Assembly (NCBI GenBank): GCA_016193385.1
Contig: JACPSF010000072.1
Span: 1-32,740, forward strand
Direction of reading: 5' to 3'
DNA from: Deltaproteobacteria bacterium
GTDB lineage: Bacteria > Desulfobacterota_B > Binatia > UBA9968
Length of the DNA: 32,740 bases
Shown: in pieces, positions 8,092-14,275 of the stretch
How the letters are laid out: every line of letters begins with the position of its first letter
Position numbering within the stretch: the stretch's first letter is position 1
Position numbers and translations under genes: made by a program
Notes under the pieces: generated by a model
Database searches by the model: none
Seen by the model: only the letters and a program-made list of their open reading frames with translations
What the model was told of the DNA's origin: nothing

Positions 8092-8430
8092 ATGAAAATG
8101 AAATCGATCCTATTGGGTATTTTTGCCGTTTTTCTCTCTTTTGTTTTGGTTTCCCCCGTATCTGCTCAGGAGAAAAAGAAAGCAGAGAAGGCATCAGGTG
8201 ACGTGGGCCTGCTGGATCTGGAAAAGAACTACATGATCTTGGTCACCAAAGAAGGGAAACTAGTCACTCTCGATTTCGACAAGAAAACCAAGGTGACGGT
8301 CCTTAAGGGAGAGAAAGCCAAGATGAACGATATTGGCCTTGGTTCTTCCGCGTCGATTGTATACACGGAAAAAGGTGATAAGAAGAGCTTGTCAAGTATT
8401 GAATTTCTGCAGGCAAAGGGCGGCGATTAG
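8092..8430 (+). CDS. Small exported protein, paralogue B of a three-member family
   Basis: A 112-residue protein with an ordinary signal peptide (MKMKSILLG..., likely cleavage after PVSA), a short EKKKAEKA linker, and the family domain GDVGLLDLEKNYMILVTKEG through LQAKGGD. It is closer to paralogue C than to A: both lack a lipobox and share QEKKKAEKA after the signal peptide. AGGAGG at 8082-8087 decides the start. ATG 8092 is four bases and ATG 8098 ten bases downstream, so either is possible. It lies 44 bp after paralogue A and probably shares its transcript. Function unknown; no enzyme motif is visible. Confidence 0.8.
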   Translation: MKMKSILLGIFAVFLSFVLVSPVSAQEKKKAEKASGDVGLLDLEKNYMILVTKEGKLVTLDFDKKTKVTVLKGEKAKMNDIGLGSSASIVYTEKGDKKSLSSIEFLQAKGGD

Positions 8431-8453
8431 GCCAAGCTATCTCTGTTCTCATG

Positions 8454-8486
8454 GGCTCGGGTTCCGACCTGCTCGGGGCCCGAGCC
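8454..8486. terminator. GC-rich hairpin between convergent genes
   Basis: GGCTCGGG (8454-8461) pairs perfectly with CCCGAGCC (8479-8486) across a 17-base loop. It sits exactly between paralogue B (+, stop 8430) and the histidine kinase (-, stop 8487). There is no T-run on either side, so intrinsic termination is uncertain. Confidence 0.35.
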
Positions 8487-9686
8487 TTAAGATCCTTCCA
8501 GATAACGCCGGTAGCGGAACAACAAGTGGCACGATCTAATCGTGTCGGTATTCCGCCGGTGCACTTTCTCCTGGATAGCGAGTCGCCCGCCGAGCTTCTG
8601 GATTCGTTCATCCATGGCGACCAACCCGAACCCGTCGCCATTCCTTGCCGCAGACACGTCAAACCCCACGCCATCGTCTTTCAAAGACCCGTGAATTTCT
8701 CCTTTCAGCTCTGTCAGCAGGATCTGAGCCATTGACGCGTGGGAGTGCCGGGCAATATTTCTCAGTCCTTCCCTTAGGACATAGTAGATTTCCTCCTCGA
8801 CTCGGGACGGGAGAGTCAGATTCTCCGGGTCGCTCTCCAGCACGGCGCGCAATCCCAGACCGTCACGCAGGAAGTGCATCTCCTCTCTTAGTTTTTCGGT
8901 CAGGGTCCCAGGCGTAAAATCCTGACCGTCTTTTCCCGCAAGAAATCTCCGGATCTCCTCCATCGAGCTTCGACTGGCCCGCTCCATTAACTCAAGCTCG
9001 CGGCTGAGCTCCTCAGGGCTCTTGATCAGGTGCCTGCGGCATGTCTCAAGGCGAACGGTCAAGCTTGCCAGAACCTGGAGTAAGCGATCGTGAAGTTCGC
9101 GGGCGATCCGCCGTCGCTCCTGATGCGTCGCCACCTCATTGGCGGTTTTGTAAAGGGCCATGAGTTTTTGGTTCTGCTTTCTTTCGAATTCGCTGATAAA
9201 GCCGAAGATGTAGGCCAGTACCAGGAGGTAGATGCTACGGATGATAAAGGTATCGATTCCCAAGGGGTTTGCGTGAACAATGGAGAAGCGGATGAAGCCG
9301 TACGAGGCGACTCCGAGTAACGCCACGATGAGTCCCCCTTTGATGCCATAGCGCGAGCCCCCCGTGATGACGGGAAAGAGGTAAAAAGCGAAGAAAGGGG
9401 TTCGCGAGCCTCCGGTGGACAACACGATCAAGGAGATCCATAAAAGATCGAGGCACGTCGTCAGGAGCCCGATCTTTTGAGAGTCCAGCCTGTCTCTTCG
9501 GATAAGAATGACGATGAGCAGGCTGTAGATGAAAAAGGAAAAGAGAGAGATGTGAGAGAGCAGAGGGAAACTTGCCAACCGTTGCGGGTTGAGCTGAATG
9601 ACGAGCAGGGCCGCAAGGGAAAAACCGAACCTAACCCACGCCAGGACTCGTTCTTTTTGCCAGAGCCACTGCTCTTCCGGGGTCAT
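8487..9686 (-). CDS. Membrane sensor histidine kinase, NarL/DegS-type (HisKA_3)
   Basis: A 399-residue kinase. The N-terminal 165 residues contain about six hydrophobic segments and no extracytoplasmic loop large enough for a sensing domain, so it probably senses within or near the membrane. The HisKA_3 phosphoacceptor box is ERRRIARELHDRLLQ (H199). The ATPase domain has EGLRNIARHSHA (N310), DDGVGFD and GFGL. GGAGAGG six bases upstream favours ATG 9686 over a TTG at 9701. The last 25 or so residues do not look like a kinase end; a different frame of the same DNA reads IVPLVVPLPALSGRI from 8535, the expected terminal strand, so the 3' end may be frameshifted. Its gene follows the response regulator by 55 bp and is presumably its partner. 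Confidence 0.88.
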   Translation of the reverse strand: MTPEEQWLWQKERVLAWVRFGFSLAALLVIQLNPQRLASFPLLSHISLFSFFIYSLLIVILIRRDRLDSQKIGLLTTCLDLLWISLIVLSTGGSRTPFFAFYLFPVITGGSRYGIKGGLIVALLGVASYGFIRFSIVHANPLGIDTFIIRSIYLLVLAYIFGFISEFERKQNQKLMALYKTANEVATHQERRRIARELHDRLLQVLASLTVRLETCRRHLIKSPEELSRELELMERASRSSMEEIRRFLAGKDGQDFTPGTLTEKLREEMHFLRDGLGLRAVLESDPENLTLPSRVEEEIYYVLREGLRNIARHSHASMAQILLTELKGEIHGSLKDDGVGFDVSAARNGDGFGLVAMDERIQKLGGRLAIQEKVHRRNTDTIRSCHLLFRYRRYLEGS

Positions 9687-9741
9687 GGTTTGCCTCTCCA
9701 AAGAAGCCAGGGCCTATGTGGCGGCGCGCCAGATCTTCTTC

Positions 9742-10443
9742 TTATCGTTCTTTTTCGTTTCGCGCCACTAACGGCGCTGCCGCTTCGGGGTGCCGACCCA
9801 TGATGAGGAGCGCGGCCTTGAAGCGGTTGTTCACTTTAAGCTTGTCAAAGATGTTGGTCAGATGCGTCTTGACGGTCTTTTCGCTGATGAAGATCCTTTT
9901 CCCGATCTCCTCGTTGGTCAGACCTTCCGCCACCAGCCTCAAGATTTCTAGCTCCCGCTTAGTTAAACTTTTGACCGCGTCGTTGGCCGGTTCGCTCTCA
10001 TAGGAGACGGACTGCGTTTGAGCAATCTCTTCGAAGGTGTCAGCGGAAGGTAGCTCCTTGTCGATCCAGAGGCCGCCCCCATGAACGGTTTTGATCGCCT
10101 GGAGCAGCGTGAGAGAAGAAACGCCCTTGAGGACGTATCCTTTGGCTCCTCCCTTGGCGGCATTGAGGATGTTTTCGTCCTCGGAAAAAGCGGTGAGCAC
10201 CAACACTTTGGTCGTGGGGTTTCTATCCCGCACCTCAAGGAGAGTTTGGACCATGTCCCCTTTCGGCATCTTGAGATCGAGCAGCAGGACGTCCGGCTTG
10301 GTTCGCTCCACAACTTTGGCGACCTCATCTCCCCGAGAGGCCTCTCCCACCACAAACACATCCTTTTCGAGAGACAGGATCCGCTTCAGTCCTTCGCGGA
10401 AAAGGGTGTGGTCGTCCGCAATGACGACTTTGATCGGGACCAT
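9742..10443 (-). CDS. Response regulator, NarL/LuxR family
   Basis: A 233-residue two-domain regulator. The receiver domain (1-120) has the acidic pair D10/D11, phosphoacceptor D56 (VLLLDLKMP), T84 and K106 (GYVLKG). The LuxR-type helix-turn-helix is at 160-213: LTKRELEILRLVAEGLTNEE, then ISEKTVKTHL, NIFDKL. A 30-residue Ser/Glu-rich linker joins them. ATG 10443 is chosen because GGGAGG lies seven to eight bases upstream and the fold starts at once. It is the first gene of a two-gene minus-strand unit with the histidine kinase. It is divergent from paralogue C, with 231 bp between them, so the regulator could act on that gene; this is inference from position. Confidence 0.92.
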   Translation of the reverse strand: MVPIKVVIADDHTLFREGLKRILSLEKDVFVVGEASRGDEVAKVVERTKPDVLLLDLKMPKGDMVQTLLEVRDRNPTTKVLVLTAFSEDENILNAAKGGAKGYVLKGVSSLTLLQAIKTVHGGGLWIDKELPSADTFEEIAQTQSVSYESEPANDAVKSLTKRELEILRLVAEGLTNEEIGKRIFISEKTVKTHLTNIFDKLKVNNRFKAALLIMGRHPEAAAPLVARNEKER

Positions 10444-10674
10444 ATGACTATCCTCCCTGACGGCGGCCCTAAACTCCGGGTAAGTTACCCTAAAATTGAG
10501 GCGAAAGCCAACGGGTTTGTGTCGGCTTCGCTTTACTCCGTTCGCTACGACCGGAGTCCTACAAAATGTCTTGCAACGACTGTCGCGAAGCAAAAAACCT
10601 ACCTTTTTCGTATTGCACAGGTTCTGCTCCAGGGTTATTTTCCCGCTGAAAAGGCGACTAAAGGAGGAGCGACT

Positions 10675-11010
10675 ATGAAGCGCAGGTCGGTGTTCGTGGC
10701 TGTAGCTCTTTTACTTTCCTTGAGCTTGGCATCGCCGCTGATGGCTCAGGAGAAGAAAAAAGCCGAGAAGGCAAAGGGGGATGTGGGGCTCTTGGACCTG
10801 GAGAAGAATTACATGATCCTGGTTACCAAGGAAGGCAAGCTCATTACTCTGGACTTCAATGAAAAAACTAAGGTGACGGCGTTGGAGCCCAAAGACGTCA
10901 AGATGAGTGAAGTGGGCCTGGGCTCGTCCGCGGAGGTGGAGTACCAGGGCAGCGAGGACAAGAAGATCGTTACTAAGATGCAGTTTATTCGAGCCAAGGG
11001 CGGCGAATAA
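10675..11010 (+). CDS. Small exported protein, paralogue C of a three-member family
   Basis: A 111-residue protein with a signal peptide (MKRRSVFVAVALLLSLSLAS, cleavage probably after LMA), QEKKKAEKA, then the family domain from GDVGLLDLEKNY to IRAKGGE. It matches paralogue B along nearly its whole length and differs mainly in the signal peptide and in the middle (ALEPKDVKMSEVGLGSSAEV). An AAGGAGGAG Shine-Dalgarno site ends five bases before the ATG and fixes the start. The open frame upstream continues through non-coding sequence and should not be counted. It faces away from the response regulator and precedes the YIP1-like gene by 88 bp on the same strand. Confidence 0.82.
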   Translation: MKRRSVFVAVALLLSLSLASPLMAQEKKKAEKAKGDVGLLDLEKNYMILVTKEGKLITLDFNEKTKVTALEPKDVKMSEVGLGSSAEVEYQGSEDKKIVTKMQFIRAKGGE

Positions 11011-11098
11011 TCCGTTAACCGCCGTCCAGTTTTTTAAATCGGGGCGTGCCTCTTCTCGCTTGGTGCCCCCATCAGCCAGTAGATCCGCGGGAGGGCGT

Positions 11099-11629
11099 AT
11101 GAGCGACTCCGAGTTTACCTTCCAGGGAGGACCCAAGGCCTTTGTCCAGATCTGGCGCAAGGTCATGTTGGATCCTCGCAATTTTTATCGCGAGATGCCG
11201 ACCTCCGGCGGCTTCGAAAATCCCTTGATCTTCTTGAGTATTTGCGGGCTGGTTTATTTCGTCCTCAAGGTCATTGTGAGCGGATTGGTCGAGGGTGTAG
11301 ATGCGTTGTTTTTGATCGTTCTCACCTACATCTTTGGGCCTGGCATCTTGATGCTGGCCTGCCAGTTTCTCTTCCAGGGGGAAGGGGACTACGAGGGGAC
11401 CTTGCGCGTATGCGCCTATGCGGGAGCCTGTCTGGCTCTGGCGTGGATTCCCGTCTTGGGGGTATTCGCGTACTTGTACGGCTTTTACCTCATCTTTCTC
11501 GGGACGGAAAAAGGCCACAAGCTGGACACGACTAAAGCCGCCATCGCCACGCTGATCGCCGTCCTGGTAACCGCGGCTATCTTGTTTTTCGTTCTGGGGG
11601 AAGAACGGATACGCCGTCCGCTTCTCTAG
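11099..11629 (+). CDS. YIP1-family integral membrane protein
   Basis: A 176-residue membrane protein with about four hydrophobic regions (43-64, 68-92, 105-134, 146-166). Family signs are the N-terminal F.QIWRKVMLDPRNFYREMP segment, in which a Yip1-type protein typically has a helix then P..FF..MP, and the RVCAYAGACLALAWIPVLG stretch. Bacterial YIP1 proteins have no settled function. GGGAGGG just before the ATG at 11099 supports this start; the longer open frame overlaps paralogue C. The stop codon TAG (11627-11629) lies inside the left terminal repeat of a MITE-like element, so the insertion may have set the C-terminus. Confidence 0.75.
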   Translation: MSDSEFTFQGGPKAFVQIWRKVMLDPRNFYREMPTSGGFENPLIFLSICGLVYFVLKVIVSGLVEGVDALFLIVLTYIFGPGILMLACQFLFQGEGDYEGTLRVCAYAGACLALAWIPVLGVFAYLYGFYLIFLGTEKGHKLDTTKAAIATLIAVLVTAAILFFVLGEERIRRPLL

Positions 11630-11789
11630 CAGGCTACGGAAAAAGTGATTTTCATGCTTCGAGAGCCTCAGCAGAACGGAAATTCGTCAATGTTTTCAAC
11701 ACTTGCTCCGTTCGCTCCTTCGTCAAGGTCAGGACAGGCTCTGAGCGTGTCGAAGGGTGAACGGAGGCTTTTTCAGCAATCTGCTAGAG
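11624..11789. mobile_element. MITE-like element with 22 bp terminal inverted repeats
   Basis: The left end (11624-11645) begins CTCTAGCAG and ends GAAAAAG. The right end (11768-11789) is its inverted complement with 18 of 22 positions matching. Between them is a second, nested hairpin: CTCCGTTC and CCTTCG (about 11707-11723) pair with CGAAGG and GAACGGAG (about 11752-11767). The element is 166 bp, has no gene, and overlaps the stop codon of the YIP1-like gene. No clear target duplication could be assigned. The inner hairpin followed by CTTTTTC could also end transcription of the plus-strand genes. Confidence 0.6.
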
Positions 11790-11843
11790 GCGAGGGGTTG
11801 GGCGGAACGGTTGTCCGGAAGCAGAGCAACGCGGGGGATACGG

Positions 11844-12314
11844 TTAGAAGTTTTCCTCCTCGATATCTGTGATGGCAAGCTTGCGGTAGCTTCTCTCGTC
11901 TTCGAATTTCTTCTGCATCTTGTTTTCCCGCTCCGTTTCCTCCTGGCACTTCACGCACAAGCGCGTAAAGGGAAGCACCTTGAGGCGTCCGAGCTGAATC
12001 TCACCCTCACAATTATCGCAGCCGCACTCACACATCCCGTAGGTTTTGTCTTTAATGCGCTGCAAGGCCTCCTCGATGGCGAGCAGCTTCTCTCTCTCCC
12101 GATCGCTGAGGATGAAGTTGATTTCTCGGTCCCTCTCGTCGCTCGCGAGATCGTAGGTATCCCGCCCTTCGTCTTTGCTGCCCTCGGTCTCTTCTTTGAC
12201 CCGTTCCTGGATCTCTCGCAGCAACTGCTTTTTGGTTTCGAGAAGTGTTTCCTCAGCCTTCTTCAGGAACTCTTTTCTCACTTTGGCATCCTTACGGGGA
12301 TCAGATTTAGGCAT
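11844..12314 (-). CDS. DksA/TraR-family C4 zinc finger protein
   Basis: A 156-residue protein: a long charged coiled-coil region (about 10-90), then a zinc finger with C95, C97, C99, C102 and CVKC (C120, C123). Near the coil tip DTYDLA (D52, D55, A57) matches the DxxDxA motif that DksA inserts into the RNA polymerase secondary channel, so a role as a transcription factor acting with ppGpp is plausible. The C-x-C-x-C arrangement has more cysteines than ordinary DksA. ATG 12314 is chosen; it overlaps the rimO stop by 8 bases. A TTG at 12329 would add five residues. It is the last gene of the plsC-rnj-ftsK-lolA-rimO operon. Confidence 0.85.
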   Translation of the reverse strand: MPKSDPRKDAKVRKEFLKKAEETLLETKKQLLREIQERVKEETEGSKDEGRDTYDLASDERDREINFILSDREREKLLAIEEALQRIKDKTYGMCECGCDNCEGEIQLGRLKVLPFTRLCVKCQEETERENKMQKKFEDERSYRKLAITDIEEENF

Positions 12315-13662
12315 CCAGTATCTCACCAATTAAATCGTAGTCAAGTCCTTGCGTTATTTTTACTTCGACCAGATCCCCGGGCCGGCACGCCGTCCCGGAT
12401 TTCGCCCGGGCCGGGCTCGGGTCGACGTAGACGACCCCGTCCACTTCCGGAGCATGAGCCTGCGTTCGGCCGATGAACCGGGCCGTCTCAGGATCAAACC
12501 CGTCTATGATAACCCGGTGCATCGTGCCAATCAAGGCCTCGTTTTTACGTCGCGAGATGTCCGCCTGCACCTCCATGAGCTCCTGCCAGCGCCGTTCTTT
12601 GTACTCCTCCGAAATCTGGCCTTCCATCAGTGCCGCCGCTGTTCCTTCCTCTATGGAGTACTTGAACACTCCCAAGCGATCGAATTGCGCCTCCTGAACG
12701 AAATCCAATAGTTCCTGGAAGTCCTCTTTGGTTTCTCCGGGGAAGCCCACAATCAGAGACGTGCGGAGGGTAAGCTCGGGGATAGCCTGTCGTAGCCTAG
12801 TCAGCGCTTCGCCCACGGCGCTGCCGCTTTTTCCACGCCGCATCCGCCTCAGAATGCGCGCGCTGACATGTTGGAAGGGAATGTCCAGATACTTGCACAT
12901 CTTCTCGTTCTCACGGATCAGGCTCAGCAAGGACTCGTCGAGAAAATTCGGATAGGCATAGAGAAGCCGAATCCACTGGATGCCAGTCACCGAAACGAGT
13001 TCTCGAAGCAGACCGTAGAGCGTCGTGCCGTCGCGACGCTCCCGCCCGTAGGCGGTGAGGTCCTGAGCGATCAGGTTGATCTCTTTCACCCCGTCTTCGG
13101 CCAGCGACCGCACTTCTTCGACGACGGAGACGATCGGACGGCTTCGATGGGGACCGCGGAGCTTGGGAATAATGCAAAAAGCGCACTTGTGGTCACAGCC
13201 TTCGGACACCTTCACATAGGCCCAAAACGATGGCGTTGATCTTCGCCGCGGGGTGGCGTGGTCGTAAAGGTAGCTGGGAATCCCGACGTAGTGCCGTCTC
13301 TGGTTTTGCTGATGCTCTTGGAGAATTTCTACGATCCGCGGGACCTCCCCGGTGCCAATGAAAAGATCTACTTCCGGGAGCTCGCGCATCAGCTCTTCGG
13401 AATACCTCTGGGAAAGACAGCCGGCGACCACTAGGGTTCGCAGCTTGCCGTCCTCTTTCAGGCGCGAGACCTCCAAGATGGCATCGAGCGATTCCTCCTT
13501 GGCCGCATCGATAAAACTACAGGTGTTGACCAAGACGATTTGGGCGTGCGACGGCTCCGAGACCACCTCGTAAGGTCCCTGTCGTAGAAGGCCCGCCATC
13601 ACCTCCGAGTCCACCAGGTTGCGGGCGCAGCCCAGGCTGATAATGCTGATCTTTTCCCTCAT
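12307..13662 (-). CDS. rimO: Ribosomal protein S12 methylthiotransferase RimO
   Basis: A 451-residue radical SAM enzyme that methylthiolates an aspartate of ribosomal protein S12. The N-terminal UPF0004 domain has the three cluster cysteines C12 (SLGCARNLVDSEVM), C48 (NTCSF) and C82 (AGCLSQRY). The radical SAM motif is EGCDHKCAFCIIP (C156, C160, C163). Text such as GKSGSAVGEALTRLR and SLIVGFPGETKEDF is typical of the family, and the C-terminal TRAM-like domain ends GLDYDLIGEILDA. SLGCARNLVDSE separates RimO from MiaB. It begins three bases after the lolA stop and overlaps the DksA-like gene by 8 bases. Confidence 0.97.
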   Translation of the reverse strand: MREKISIISLGCARNLVDSEVMAGLLRQGPYEVVSEPSHAQIVLVNTCSFIDAAKEESLDAILEVSRLKEDGKLRTLVVAGCLSQRYSEELMRELPEVDLFIGTGEVPRIVEILQEHQQNQRRHYVGIPSYLYDHATPRRRSTPSFWAYVKVSEGCDHKCAFCIIPKLRGPHRSRPIVSVVEEVRSLAEDGVKEINLIAQDLTAYGRERRDGTTLYGLLRELVSVTGIQWIRLLYAYPNFLDESLLSLIRENEKMCKYLDIPFQHVSARILRRMRRGKSGSAVGEALTRLRQAIPELTLRTSLIVGFPGETKEDFQELLDFVQEAQFDRLGVFKYSIEEGTAAALMEGQISEEYKERRWQELMEVQADISRRKNEALIGTMHRVIIDGFDPETARFIGRTQAHAPEVDGVVYVDPSPARAKSGTACRPGDLVEVKITQGLDYDLIGEILDA

Positions 13663-13665
13663 CGG

Positions 13666-14275
13666 TTAAGATCCTAGTTCCACTACGTCCACGCCGTCGG
13701 GAACCTGCAGGCGAAAGAGAGAGTCTTTTAAGCCTATCCCCTTTCTCGTGTTGGAAAAGCGGACCGTCGTGACGTTGCCTACGGCGTCGCGGACGCGCGC
13801 CCAGAGGACATCAAAAACTTGTCGGTCGACTCCGAGCTCAACCTCACCGAGTCCCGACTGCTCTCCCTTCGGTCTAAGCTGCAAAACGTAATGTCCTTTT
13901 TCCTGTCCCTTCAGCGTCACCTTGAAATCCCGTTTCAGCTCGCCCAACCCGAGCAGAAAGGAGAGTGGAATATCCGAGCGGAAAGCGTTTTGAAGCGGGC
14001 TCTTGATGATCTGGGACTGCTCAGGCTGATAGAGGTAGAGATTTTTGCCGTCTGCCAAGACCCATTGGCCCTTGGGCTCATCATAACGCCATAGCATCTT
14101 TCCTGGTCTTTTGAAATAGTCTTTGCCCCACGCTTTGACTCCTCTGCAAACGTTCGACGACGACCGCCTCGCGTTTCGGCTCATCCTTTTCCGGCGTTGC
14201 TCCCGGCACCGTGCCGGTAACACAGAGGAGCCACAGGAGCGGCACCGAGAAAAGCCACACTCGCCTTTTATCCAT
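13666..14275 (-). pseudogene. lolA: Outer-membrane lipoprotein carrier LolA, frameshifted with internal deletion
   Basis: Two frames make up this gene. From ATG 14275 the first gives a signal peptide (MDKRRVWLFSVPLLWLL...) and the start of the mature domain, ending EAVVVERLQR. The second, from about 14125 downward, reads VKAWGKDYFKRPGKMLWRYD through to VELGS at 13666 and is a normal LolA body (QWVLADGKNLYLYQPEQ, FLLGLGEL). LolA normally has some 25-30 residues between these parts (the helix with ..Y...F.ADF.Q..), and here almost none remain. So the gene has lost a non-multiple-of-three segment around 14115-14150. The start overlaps the ftsK stop by 8 bases; rimO begins three bases after its stop. 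LolA is generally essential for lipoprotein sorting, so either another copy exists or this is an assembly error. Confidence 0.75.

Noticed and set aside
9742..10593. 283-codon form of the response regulator
   Set aside because: The extra 50 residues are not protein-like, and GGGAGG before ATG 10443 fixes the shorter start.
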